Shown here in pieces: positions 7,484-15,791 of a stretch of DNA of 64,000 nucleotides. Numbering within the stretch: the stretch's first letter is position 1; every line of letters starts with the position of its first letter. Source of the stretch: Frateuria_A sp049727805 (GTDB lineage: Bacteria > Pseudomonadota > Gammaproteobacteria > Xanthomonadales > Rhodanobacteraceae); NCBI RefSeq assembly GCF_049727805.1, contig NZ_JBCNYA010000007.1:62001-126000 (forward strand), in the 5' to 3' direction. The notes beneath the pieces are model-generated. The model saw nothing but the letters and a program-made list of their open reading frames with translations, made no database searches and was not told the DNA's origin. The position numbers were made by a program, and so were the translations under genes.

Positions 7484-8659
7484 TCACACCACTTCGCCGG
7501 CCGCGTGTCCGGACGCCCATGCCCACTGGAAGTTGTAACCGCCCAGCCAGCCGGTCACGTCGACCACCTCGCCGATGAAATACAGCCCCGGTACGAGCTT
7601 GGACTGCATCGTGCTGGAAGAGAGCCCGTCGGTGTCGACGCCGCCGAGCGTCACTTCGGCCGTGCGGTAGCCCTCGGTGCCGCTGGCGACCAGCGGCCAG
7701 TCGTGGAGGCGCGCGCCGATCGCGGCCAGTTCCGCCTCGCGGTACTGGCGCATCGGGCGGTTGCCGAAGTCGAGCTCGCACAGGCGCTGCGCCAGCCGCT
7801 TCGGCAACAGGTCGGCCAGCACGGTCTTCAGTTCCGCGGCCGGCCGCGCCACGCGCTGGGCCGGCAGCCAGTCGGCCGCATCGCGATCGGGCAGCAGGTC
7901 CAGCCGCAGCTCCTCGCCCGGCTGCCAGTAGGAGGAGATCTGCAGGATCGACGGCCCGCTGACGCCGCGGTGGGTGAACAGCAGGCCCGCGCGGAACGAT
8001 TGCCGCCCGCTGCGCGCCTCGGCCGGCAACGCCACGCCGGCAAGGTCCGCGTAGCGCTCCTGATGCTTGCCGCTCAAGGTCAGCGGCACCAGGCCGGCGC
8101 GCGTGGGCTGCACCTCGTGGCCGAACTGCCGGGCCAGCTCGTAGCCGAAGCCGGTGGCGCCCATGCTCGGGATCGACAGGCCTCCCGTGGCGATCACCAG
8201 CGCCTGCGCATGTACCTCGCCGCGCGCGGTGGCCACGCTGAAGCCGGCTTCGCCATGGCGCACGCGCGTCACGGCGCAGCTCGTCTCCACGCGCACGCCG
8301 GCCGCCGCGCATTCGTCCAGCAGCATGCGCACGACCTGCTTGGAGGAGTCATCGCAGAACAGCTGGCCGAGCTCCTTCTCGTGGAAGGCGATGCGGTGCT
8401 TCTCCACCAGCGCGATGAAATCCGCCGGCGTGTAGCGCGCCAGCGCGGACTTGGCGAAATGCGGGTTGGCCGACAGGTAGTTGGCCGGCGTCACGCCGAG
8501 GTTGGTGAAATTGCAGCGTCCGCCGCCGGACATCAGGATCTTCTTGCCCGGCTTGTTGGCGTGGTCGAGCACCAGCACGCGCCGACCGCGCCGGCCGGCG
8601 GCGATCGCGCACATGAGGCCGGCGGCGCCGGCGCCGATGACGAGTACGTCGGTTTTCAT
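7484..8659 (-). CDS. HI0933/YhiN-family FAD-dependent oxidoreductase
   Basis: A 391-residue flavoprotein. The N-terminal dinucleotide motif VIGAGAAGLMCAIAAGRRG is followed by KILMSGGGRCNFTN, the signature of the HI0933-like family (PF03486). Then come ATGGLSIPSMGATGFGY and the C-terminal FAD-closing segment GLYFIGEVVDVTGWLGGYNFQWAWASG. Family members bind FAD; their physiological reaction is not settled. It is divergent from yajQ across about 78 bases. The reductase gene lies downstream on the same strand, so both may come from one promoter, but there is no overlap to prove it. Confidence 0.9.
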   Translation of the reverse strand: MKTDVLVIGAGAAGLMCAIAAGRRGRRVLVLDHANKPGKKILMSGGGRCNFTNLGVTPANYLSANPHFAKSALARYTPADFIALVEKHRIAFHEKELGQLFCDDSSKQVVRMLLDECAAAGVRVETSCAVTRVRHGEAGFSVATARGEVHAQALVIATGGLSIPSMGATGFGYELARQFGHEVQPTRAGLVPLTLSGKHQERYADLAGVALPAEARSGRQSFRAGLLFTHRGVSGPSILQISSYWQPGEELRLDLLPDRDAADWLPAQRVARPAAELKTVLADLLPKRLAQRLCELDFGNRPMRQYREAELAAIGARLHDWPLVASGTEGYRTAEVTLGGVDTDGLSSSTMQSKLVPGLYFIGEVVDVTGWLGGYNFQWAWASGHAAGEVV

Positions 8660-8737
8660 CGCATCGCGGACGGAGTGGATCGCGCATTATCGCCGAGCGC
8701 TTACACTTTCCGCTCTCCCATCCTGCAGGTACCCGCC

Positions 8738-9220
8738 ATGCCCTCCTTCGACGTCGTCTCCGAAGTGGACAAGCACGAACTGACCAACGCGGTCGACCAG
8801 GCCAACCGCGAGCTGGCCAACCGCTTCGACTTCAAGGGCACCGACGCCGCCTTCGAGCTGGACGGCTACATGATCACCCAGCGCGCGCCGAGCGATTTCC
8901 AGCTGCAGCAGATGCTGGACATCCTGCGTGGGCGGCTGACCAGCCGGAAGATAGACATCCGCGCGCTGGACGTGGCCGAGCCGGAAGTGAACCTCGCCGG
9001 CGCGCGGCAGAAGATCACCGTCAAGCAGGGCATCGAACAGCCGATCGCCAAGAAGCTCATCGCCGAGCTGAAGGCGGCCAAGCTCAAGGTCGAGGCGCAG
9101 ATCAACGGCGACAAGCTGCGCGTGACGGGCAAGAAGCGCGACGACCTGCAACTGGCGATGGCCGTGCTGCGCAAGTCGCCGACCGAGCTGCCGCTGCAGT
9201 TCGACAACTTCAGGGACTGA
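8738..9220 (+). CDS. yajQ: YajQ-family nucleotide-binding protein
   Basis: A 160-residue protein, full length for YajQ. It starts MPSFDVVSEVDKHELTNAVD and carries the conserved NRFDFKGTD block and the two-domain ferredoxin-like layout of the family. In Xanthomonas campestris a YajQ protein binds cyclic di-GMP and works with a transcription factor; whether this one does is inference. The window also contains a membrane GGDEF protein near 11 kb, so cyclic di-GMP signalling is plausible in this strain. It is monocistronic and converges on the DUF1345 gene with only seven bases between. Confidence 0.92.
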   Translation: MPSFDVVSEVDKHELTNAVDQANRELANRFDFKGTDAAFELDGYMITQRAPSDFQLQQMLDILRGRLTSRKIDIRALDVAEPEVNLAGARQKITVKQGIEQPIAKKLIAELKAAKLKVEAQINGDKLRVTGKKRDDLQLAMAVLRKSPTELPLQFDNFRD

Positions 9221-9226
9221 CGCCGG

Positions 9227-9910
9227 CTACGAGCTCTGCCCCGCCACGACATTCACGCTCACCGCGATGATGAACACGTTGAAGAAGAACGCGATCACGC
9301 CGTGGATCAGCACCATCCGCCGCAGGTAGCGGCTGGTCACCTGCACGTCGGACACCTGGAAGGTCATGCCGACCACCACCGCGAAGTAGGCGAAGTCCCA
9401 GTAGTCGGGCTCCTCGTCGCCGGGGAAGTCCAGGCCTTCGTGCGGTTTGCCGTAGTTGCCGTAGTAGCCGTGCGCGTAATGCAGCGCGAACAGCGTGTTG
9501 AGGAAGGCCCAGCTCAGCATGATGCTGGCCGCGGCCACCACGATCGCCAGCAGGCCGCCGGTCTTGCCCGCCTGCAGCTCGGTGCCCAGCGCCACCAGCA
9601 CCACCGTGGAAAACGCCACGCCGCTCCACAGGATGCCCCAGCGGCCGGCGTCCTGGCGGCGCGCCTTCTCGCGCATGCTGACCGGCGTGGCCTGGCTGAA
9701 CTCGCGCAACTGGATGCCGACGAAGACCAGCGCGCCGAGATCGAAACCGAGCAGGAAGGACGGCGCCGGATGCATGCCCAGCGCCCATGCGGCGACCGCC
9801 GTCACCACCAGCAGTCCGCCGCCGATCGCCAGCGACGGACGCGCGCGCAGCGCGTGCCACGGGCCGTGATGGTGGCGCCGCCGCTTGCCGTGGGTATGGG
9901 AGTCGCTCAT
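9227..9910 (-). CDS. DUF1345 integral membrane protein
   Basis: About 227 residues with a His/Arg-rich N-terminus (SDSHTHGKRRRHHH) and five or so hydrophobic helices. The late block with FPGDEEPDYWDFAYFA followed by GMTFQVSDV is characteristic of DUF1345 membrane proteins. Function is unknown; the acidic/aromatic loop is conserved and could bind a cation or lipid. The start at 9910 is chosen because AGGAGG precedes it; an ATG 57 bases upstream lacks a site. It converges with yajQ and lies downstream of the small acetyltransferase gene. Confidence 0.82.
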   Translation of the reverse strand: MSDSHTHGKRRRHHHGPWHALRARPSLAIGGGLLVVTAVAAWALGMHPAPSFLLGFDLGALVFVGIQLREFSQATPVSMREKARRQDAGRWGILWSGVAFSTVVLVALGTELQAGKTGGLLAIVVAAASIMLSWAFLNTLFALHYAHGYYGNYGKPHEGLDFPGDEEPDYWDFAYFAVVVGMTFQVSDVQVTSRYLRRMVLIHGVIAFFFNVFIIAVSVNVVAGQSS

Positions 9911-9986
9911 CGGGCCTCCTGCGATCGGCTTGCCCGCTGCAGTGTGCCCACACCTGTCAGCGGGCACAACGGCGGGCCGGTGTGGA

Positions 9987-10262
9987 TCAGGCGCGCAGGT
10001 CGGCGAACTCCGGGTGCCGGCGCAGCCAGGCCGCCGCGTAGGAGCAGGCGGGAACCACGCGCCAGCCTTCGGCGCGCGCGGTTTCCATCGCCGCCTGGGT
10101 CATCGCCGAAGCGATCCCGCGCCCTTCCACCGGCACCGGTACGCCGGTGTGGGTGATGGTCATCACCTGGCCGTCGAGGCGGTAGTCCAGTTCGCAGTGC
10201 TGGCCGTCCACCACGGTCTCGAAACGGCGGGCGGCGGCGTTGTGGCGGATGTCGAAGCTCAT
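9987..10262 (-). CDS. Short GNAT-like N-acetyltransferase (YjdJ/Gcn5-related)
   Basis: A 91-residue mini-GNAT of the YjdJ/DUF4442-adjacent type. It has VEGRGIASAMTQAAMETAR, the acetyl-CoA pyrophosphate-binding loop (R-x-x-G-x-A/G), then VVPACSYAAAWLRRHPEF, the conserved end of this family. It is about half the size of a normal GNAT, which is usual for the group (human NATD1-like). The start is set at ATG 10262, where the family's opening strand begins; a longer frame upstream is low-complexity Arg/Pro sequence. The substrate is unknown. It is divergent from the osmC-like gene. Confidence 0.82.
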   Translation of the reverse strand: MSFDIRHNAAARRFETVVDGQHCELDYRLDGQVMTITHTGVPVPVEGRGIASAMTQAAMETARAEGWRVVPACSYAAAWLRRHPEFADLRA

Positions 10263-10405
10263 GCCTGGGGCCGTCGGGGGAAAGCCGTGAGGATACGGTC
10301 CGCGCGGGCAAAACGCGCGTGAAGCGGCCGCGGGACGGCGTTCGCACCGCCTGCATGGCGCGCTTGCCACACTGCCCCGTCCACTCGACGCACGGGAGAC
10401 CCGCC

Positions 10406-10831
10406 ATGAAGAAATCCGCCTCCGCCACCTGGTCCGGCGGCCTGAAGGACGGCCGCGGCACGATCTCCACCGAGACCGGCGTGCTGCGCGAAGCGCCGTT
10501 CGGTTTCAAGTCGCGCTTCGAGGACGGCCCCGGCACCAACCCGGAGGAACTGATCGGCGCCGCGCTGGCCGGCTGCTTCTCGATGGCGCTCTCGCTGGGC
10601 CTGGGCAATGCCGGGCTGACGGCGGAGAAGATCGACACCCGCACGCAGGTGACGCTGGACAAGCAGGGCGAAGGTTTCGCCATCACCACCATCGCGCTGA
10701 CCTGCCGCGCGCGCGTGCCCGGCGCCGATGCCGACACTTTCAGCCGCATCGCGCAGGAGACCAAGCAGGGCTGTCCGGTGTCCAAGGTGCTGCGGGCGGA
10801 GATCTCGCTGGACGCCGCGCTCGAAGGCTGA
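10406..10831 (+). CDS. OsmC-family peroxiredoxin
   Basis: A 141-residue OsmC/Ohr-superfamily protein: MKKSASATWSGGLKDGRG at the start, NPEELIGAALAGCFSMALS with the first redox Cys near 56, and a second Cys in QGCPVSKVL near 122. These two Cys form the thiol peroxidase centre that reduces organic hydroperoxides. The early KDGRGTIST strand and overall length match OsmC more than Ohr. A GGGAG site precedes the ATG. The gene stands alone, and REP copy A2 follows its stop codon. Confidence 0.9.
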   Translation: MKKSASATWSGGLKDGRGTISTETGVLREAPFGFKSRFEDGPGTNPEELIGAALAGCFSMALSLGLGNAGLTAEKIDTRTQVTLDKQGEGFAITTIALTCRARVPGADADTFSRIAQETKQGCPVSKVLRAEISLDAALEG

Positions 10832-10846
10832 GCGCGCAGGCGCCCG

Positions 10847-10905
10847 CAGGGTGGGCTTCAGCCCACCATCGCCGTACCGGAGCGGTGGGCCGAAGCCCAC
10901 CCTAC
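10847..10905. repeat. REP family A, copy 2
   Basis: Inverted pair of the 18-base palindrome family. The left arm is GGTGGGCTTCAGCCCACC. The right arm reads GGTGGGCCGAAGCCCACC, with a CT-to-CC change, and ends in CCCTAC. It lies between the convergent OsmC-like and GGDEF genes and stops five bases short of the GGDEF stop codon. The likely role is shared transcription termination. Confidence 0.88.
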
Positions 10906-10909
10906 GGAC

Positions 10910-12106
10910 CTACGAAACGGAAAGCGCGCGCCGGACCAGCTCCGGGTCCGCCGCCATCACGCGATTGCGTCCCGCGCGCTTGGCGGCGTAGAGCGCCGCA
11001 TCGGCCCGCTGCAGCAGGCCCTTGACGTCGTGCTCGCCGGGCGCGGCCACCACCGCGCCGATCGACACGGTCAGCTGCAGCAGATGCCCGTCGACCAGCA
11101 ACGGCGTGGTCTCGACCGTCTCGCGGATGCGCTCGGCCAGCACCAGCGCCTGTTCCAGGCCGGTGTCGGGCGCCAGCACCACGAATTCCTCGCCGCCGAT
11201 GCGGCCGATCACGTTGCTCGCGCGCAGCGTGCCGCGGATGCTGCCGACCAGCGCCAGCAGCACCTTGTCTCCGCCGCCATGGCCGAAGCGGTCGTTGACG
11301 CTCTTGAAGTGGTCGGCATCGATCATCAGCACGCCCAGCGGCCGTCCCACGCGGCCGGCCTGGGACAGCAGTTGCGTGGCCGTCTCGGTCAGCGCCAGGC
11401 GGTTCTTCACGCCGGTCAGCGAATCGACCCGCGCCAGCAGGTGCAGTTCGCGTTGCAGCGTCTCGCTGTAGAGCAGAAGAAAACCGATGCTCAGGAACAT
11501 GGGCTGCATGCCCGAGAGCAACACGTACAGGTAGTTGACGGTGTCGGGCTGGATGATGTCCGCCGGCGGATTCAGGTCGAACCACAACTGGCCGTTGCGC
11601 CACAGCAGCAGCAGCGCGGAGAGCGAGCACATCGCCAGCAGCGCCACGCGCGCCCGCGAGCTGCGCCGCAGCCCGCCGTGAAGCAGCGCCTGCATGCGCA
11701 GGCCAATGTCCGCCATGATCGCGGCCGAACCCCACAGCACGCGCAGCCGGTAGTCCGGATCGACCACGCCGAACCAGCCCACGCCCAGCCAGCCGGCCAC
11801 GCCGATGGCCAGCGCGACGCGCCAGCGCAGCGGTTCGCCCAGCAGCATGCGCAGGGCGACCACCGCCATGCCCTGCGCCAGCAGGTTCAACGCGTTGCCG
11901 CCGAGCAACAGTTGCGCCGGATGCAGCCACGCCTGCGCCGCCAGCATGCCCCACCCGGCCGCTTCCACCGCCAGCGCGCCGGCGCGCAGCTTCAGGCTGG
12001 TGCGCGCCGCGCCGGGACGGCCGTGGGTGCCCGCCCACAGCAGCACGGCCAGGGCCAGCGACTGGATGGCGCTGATCAGCGAAAGCGTTTCGATATGCAT
12101 GGGCAT
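10910..12106 (-). CDS. Membrane diguanylate cyclase (GGDEF)
   Basis: A 398-residue protein. Roughly the first 210 residues are hydrophobic, with about six to seven membrane helices and no recognised sensor domain. The rest is a GGDEF domain, with DSLTGVKNR, DADHFKSVNDRFGH and the active-site loop GGEEF. It should make cyclic di-GMP at the inner membrane. The product-inhibition I-site, normally RxxD five residues before the loop, reads RASN, so feedback inhibition is probably lost. It is transcribed away from the NERD-helicase gene, with 180 bases between their starts. YajQ, a possible cyclic di-GMP binder, is 2 kb away. Confidence 0.9.
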   Translation of the reverse strand: MPMHIETLSLISAIQSLALAVLLWAGTHGRPGAARTSLKLRAGALAVEAAGWGMLAAQAWLHPAQLLLGGNALNLLAQGMAVVALRMLLGEPLRWRVALAIGVAGWLGVGWFGVVDPDYRLRVLWGSAAIMADIGLRMQALLHGGLRRSSRARVALLAMCSLSALLLLWRNGQLWFDLNPPADIIQPDTVNYLYVLLSGMQPMFLSIGFLLLYSETLQRELHLLARVDSLTGVKNRLALTETATQLLSQAGRVGRPLGVLMIDADHFKSVNDRFGHGGGDKVLLALVGSIRGTLRASNVIGRIGGEEFVVLAPDTGLEQALVLAERIRETVETTPLLVDGHLLQLTVSIGAVVAAPGEHDVKGLLQRADAALYAAKRAGRNRVMAADPELVRRALSVS

Positions 12107-12232
12107 GCTGGGCTCTCCCCGCGCCCGACCGTCGACGACCGGCTCCTGCCGTGTGTGAAGGCCTCGGCCGCGATGGCGGCTCTTGCCTGGTCGTCGCCCG
12201 TGATATCGGCGCTGGATGGGCCGACTTTAGCG

Positions 12233-12260
12233 TTGACACCGCACGCAAGTCCGTTACTTT
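12233..12260 (+). promoter_or_regulatory. Candidate sigma-70 promoter for the NERD-helicase gene
   Basis: A perfect -35 box TTGACA (12233-12238) is followed after 16 bases by TACTTT (12255-12260), close to a -10 box. Transcription would begin about 20 bases before the ATG at 12287. This is a reading by eye; no start site has been mapped. Confidence 0.5.
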
Positions 12261-12286
12261 CCACGCAAAAACCCGACGGATGCCGC

Positions 12287-14161
12287 ATGGCCACCCTCAT
12301 CCCGACCCGCAACAGCTGCCTGCCGCGCATGACCGCGGGCGAGAAGCGCTTCTCCGAGCGGCTGGAGCAGAAGCTCGAGGACGACTACCTGCTCTGGTAC
12401 GACGTGCCGGTCGGGCTGAAGCAGCGCCACCCGGACTTCGTGGTGTTCCACCCGCGCCGCGGCCTGCTGGTGCTGGAGGTGAAGGACTGGAAGGCCGAGA
12501 CCATCCAGCACGCCGACAGCACCCAGTTCACCTTGGTCACCGAGCGTGGCCTGGTGAAGGAGAACCACCCGCTGCTGCAGGCGCGCGCCTATGCGCTGGA
12601 AATCGGCGTGGTGCTGGAGCGCGACCCGGCGCTGCGCTTCCCGGCCGGGCATCGGCATGCCGGCAAGATCATCATGCCGTGGGCCTGGGGCGTGGTGCTG
12701 GCCAACATCAGCCGCAAGCAGTTCGAAGACGGTGGGCTGGATGCGGTGATCCCGCCGCACCTGGCGATCTGCCGCGACGAATTCTACGAGTCGGTCGAGT
12801 CGGAGGATTTCCAGGAGCGGCTGTGGGCGATGTTCCCGCACGCCTTCCCGGTCGCGCTGACGCTGCCGCAGATCGACCGCGTGCGCTGGCACCTGTTCCC
12901 CGAGCTGCGGGTGGAGCCGGGCAGCGGCCAGTTCGGCCTGTTCGGCCCGACCGACGCGGCGGTGCGCCCGCTGCAGATCCCCGAACTGGTCAAGGTGATG
13001 GACGCCCAGCAGGAACAACTGGCGCGCTCGCTCGGCGACGAGCACCGGATCATCCACGGCGTGGCCGGTTCCGGTAAGACGATGATCCTGGGCTTCCGCG
13101 CCATGCAGCTGGCGCGCGCGATGAACCGGCCGATCCTGGTGCTCTGCTACAACAAGACGCTGGCCGCGCGGCTGGAACAACTCATCGGCGAACGCGGCCT
13201 GGCCGACAAGGTGCAGGTCTACAACTTCCACAAGTGGTGCCACAAGATGCTCACCGCCTACCACGTGGCACTGCCGCCGAAGGGATCCGACGGCTTCTTC
13301 GAGCAGATGGTCGAGCGGGTGATCGACGGCGTCGACCGGGGCCAGATCCCGCGCTTCCAATACGGCGCGGTGCTGGTCGACGAGGGCCACGACTTCGAGC
13401 CGGACTGGTACAAGCTGATCGTGCAGATGGTCGACCCGGCGACCAACTCCCTGCTGGTGCTCTACGACGATGCACAGAACATCTACGGCAAGGCCGACCG
13501 GCGCAAGGTGAGCTGGAAGAGCCTGGGGATCCAGGCGCAGGGCCGCACGACCATCCTCAAGCTCAACTACCGCAACACGCTGGAGATCCTGGCGGTGGCA
13601 CGCGGCTTCGCCAACGAACTGCTGATCGAGCGCGCGGATGACGGCGACGGCGTGCCGCTGGTCGCCCCCGAGAGCGCCGGCCGCCGAGGCGCGGTGCCGG
13701 AGCTGATCCGCGTCGACACCGCACCTGCCCAGCTCACCGTGCTGATCGCCCAGTTGAGCGACGAGCACGCGCACGGCCGGCCGTGGTCCGACATGGCGGT
13801 GATCTTCCGCAACCAGTGGGAAGGCGAGAAGCTGGCCGAGGCGCTGGAGCGCCAGGGCATCCCGGCGCGGCTGGCCGAGGGCCGCGGCAAGGGTGCGCTG
13901 TTCGCCGTGGGCGACACGGTCAAGCTGGTCACCATGCACTCGAGCAAGGGCCTGGAGTTCCCGTTCGTGATCATCCCGGGGCTCGGCTCGCTGCCCAAGG
14001 AAGGCAAGGACGAGGTCGAGGAGGCGCGCCTGCTCTACGTGGCGATGACCCGCGCCACCGAGCGGCTGGTGCTGATCCACCACGATGACTCGATATTCAG
14101 CAAGCGCATCCGCGATGCGATCAACCAGGTGCAGGACCAGCTGGTCGCGCTGCCTGCCTGA
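12287..14161 (+). CDS. NERD-domain UvrD/Rep-type helicase
   Basis: A 624-residue fusion. Residues about 15-120 form a NERD domain with nuclease-like D50, E64 and K66 (PDFVVF, then LEVKDW). Residues about 235-610 form a superfamily-1 helicase: Walker A GVAGSGKT (258-265), Walker B VLVDEGHD, motif III/IV around LNYRNT, motif V TMHSSKGLEF and motif VI YVAMTRATERL. It is smaller than UvrD, lacking large 1B/2B insertions. It may unwind and possibly cut DNA in repair or defence; no partner gene adjoins. The start at 12287 begins the NERD domain and lies 27 bases after a good -10 box; the frame is open far upstream but there runs antisense to the GGDEF gene. Confidence 0.87.
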   Translation: MATLIPTRNSCLPRMTAGEKRFSERLEQKLEDDYLLWYDVPVGLKQRHPDFVVFHPRRGLLVLEVKDWKAETIQHADSTQFTLVTERGLVKENHPLLQARAYALEIGVVLERDPALRFPAGHRHAGKIIMPWAWGVVLANISRKQFEDGGLDAVIPPHLAICRDEFYESVESEDFQERLWAMFPHAFPVALTLPQIDRVRWHLFPELRVEPGSGQFGLFGPTDAAVRPLQIPELVKVMDAQQEQLARSLGDEHRIIHGVAGSGKTMILGFRAMQLARAMNRPILVLCYNKTLAARLEQLIGERGLADKVQVYNFHKWCHKMLTAYHVALPPKGSDGFFEQMVERVIDGVDRGQIPRFQYGAVLVDEGHDFEPDWYKLIVQMVDPATNSLLVLYDDAQNIYGKADRRKVSWKSLGIQAQGRTTILKLNYRNTLEILAVARGFANELLIERADDGDGVPLVAPESAGRRGAVPELIRVDTAPAQLTVLIAQLSDEHAHGRPWSDMAVIFRNQWEGEKLAEALERQGIPARLAEGRGKGALFAVGDTVKLVTMHSSKGLEFPFVIIPGLGSLPKEGKDEVEEARLLYVAMTRATERLVLIHHDDSIFSKRIRDAINQVQDQLVALPA

Positions 14162-14248
14162 AGGCGGCGCCTCTGGCCCATGCCTTTGGGCACAGTCCCG
14201 GCCGCTGGCCAGCCGCTAGGCTGGGACTTTCGTCCCTGGGGAACCATC

Positions 14249-15742
14249 GTGCGCAAGATCCTGCAAGCCAGCCTGCTGGCGGCTTCGCTGCTGGCCGGTC
14301 TGGCCGCCGCTCCCGCCTTCGCCGCCGACAAGCCTGCCGCCGAAGCCAGCCACGGCGACTTCCACCTGCCGCCCTTCCCCGCCGACGCACACGTGCAGCA
14401 GAGCGCGCAGATCGACGGCCGTACGCTCAAGTACACCGTCACCGTCGGCTCGCTGCCGGTGCGCGACGAGAAGGGCAACACCGTCGCCGAAGTGGTTTAC
14501 ACCGCCTACACCATGGGTGGCGGCGACCGACCGGTGACCTTCGCGCTCAACGGCGGCCCGGGCGCGTCCTCGGTCTACCTCAACCTCGGCGCGATCGGTC
14601 CCAAGCGGGTGAACTTCGGCGTCGAGGGCAATAACCCATCCGACCCGGCCACCCTGCACGACAACCCCGGCAGCTGGCTGCCCTTCACCGACCTGGTGTT
14701 CATCGACCCGGTCGGCACCGGCTTCAGCCGCGCACTGGTGGACGACAAGAAGGCCACCGAGCTGTTCTACAGCACCGACAGCGACATCAAATACCTCTCG
14801 CGGATCGTCTACGACTGGCTGGTCAGGAACGGCCGCCTGCAGTCGCCCAAGTACCTGGTCGGGGAAAGCTACGGCGGCTTCCGCGGCCCGCGCATCACCG
14901 ACTACCTGCAGACCCAGCTCGGCGTGGCGATGAAGGGCGTGGTGCTGGTCTCGCCCTACCTCGACCCGGCCGCCTCCAACGACGAGAACGTCTCGCCGCT
15001 GCCGTGGATGCTGACCCTGCCCTCGATCGCCGCGGCGCACCTGGAGCGCGAGCACAGGCTCACGCCCGAGGCGATGGCGCAGGTGGTCGAGTACACCCGC
15101 GGCGAGTACGCCACCGACCTGATGCGCGGCCGATCCGATCCGCAGGCGACCGAGCGGGTGATCCGGAAGGTGACCGAACTGACCGGGCTCGATCCGCTGT
15201 TCGTGCGCCGTTCCGGCGGCCGCCTGGAAACCCAGGCCTACCTGCGCGAGGTCTACCGCGCCGAGGGCAAGCTGGGCAGCCGCTACGACTCCAACGTCAC
15301 CGCCTGGGACCCGTTCCCCTACGCGCCGCGCCAGCGCACCGGCGATCCGATCTTGAACGGCATCATCGCGCCGACCACCACCGCGATGGTCGACTTCGTC
15401 ACCCGCACCGTCGGCTGGAAATACTCCGGTCGCTACAACGCGCTGAGCTACGAGGTGAACAAGCTCTGGCACGAGGACGACGACGCGGTCGAGGGTTCGG
15501 TCTCGCAACTGCGCGAATCGGTCGCCAACGACCCGGGCCTGCGCGTGCTGATCGCGCATGGCTGGGACGACCTGTCCTGTCCGTTCATGGCCTCGGTGCT
15601 GATCGTCGACCAGATGCCGGCGATGGGCGATCCGACCCGCGTGCAGGTGAAGAGCTACCCCGGCGGCCACATGTTCTACGCCCGCCCGGACAGCCAGGCC
15701 GCGTTGCTGAAGGACGTCAAGGCGCTCTACGGCGCGCGTTGA
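14249..15742 (+). CDS. Secreted serine carboxypeptidase (family S10)
   Basis: A 497-residue exported peptidase. The GTG at 14249 gives a clean signal peptide ending APAFA-AD; an ATG 69 bases upstream would put a non-signal leader in front. S10 hallmarks: NGGPGASS (101-108, oxyanion hole), GESYGG with catalytic Ser near 207, then the late Asp in AHGWDDLSCP and His in YPGGHMFY. It removes C-terminal residues from peptides at acidic pH in known relatives, here in the periplasm or medium. It stands alone after the helicase gene. S10 enzymes are mostly eukaryotic, but bacterial copies of this type are common in Xanthomonadales. Confidence 0.92.
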   Translation: MRKILQASLLAASLLAGLAAAPAFAADKPAAEASHGDFHLPPFPADAHVQQSAQIDGRTLKYTVTVGSLPVRDEKGNTVAEVVYTAYTMGGGDRPVTFALNGGPGASSVYLNLGAIGPKRVNFGVEGNNPSDPATLHDNPGSWLPFTDLVFIDPVGTGFSRALVDDKKATELFYSTDSDIKYLSRIVYDWLVRNGRLQSPKYLVGESYGGFRGPRITDYLQTQLGVAMKGVVLVSPYLDPAASNDENVSPLPWMLTLPSIAAAHLEREHRLTPEAMAQVVEYTRGEYATDLMRGRSDPQATERVIRKVTELTGLDPLFVRRSGGRLETQAYLREVYRAEGKLGSRYDSNVTAWDPFPYAPRQRTGDPILNGIIAPTTTAMVDFVTRTVGWKYSGRYNALSYEVNKLWHEDDDAVEGSVSQLRESVANDPGLRVLIAHGWDDLSCPFMASVLIVDQMPAMGDPTRVQVKSYPGGHMFYARPDSQAALLKDVKALYGAR

Positions 15743-15791
15743 TGGTGTAGGTTGGGACGCGCCCCGCGTCCCGACCGCCACCGGTACCGCC

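Noticed and set aside
7404..8312. Long N-terminal extension of the hydroxyisobutyrate-type reductase
   Set aside because: It overlaps the flavoprotein gene in another frame; the Rossmann motif begins at 7403 after a strong ribosome site.
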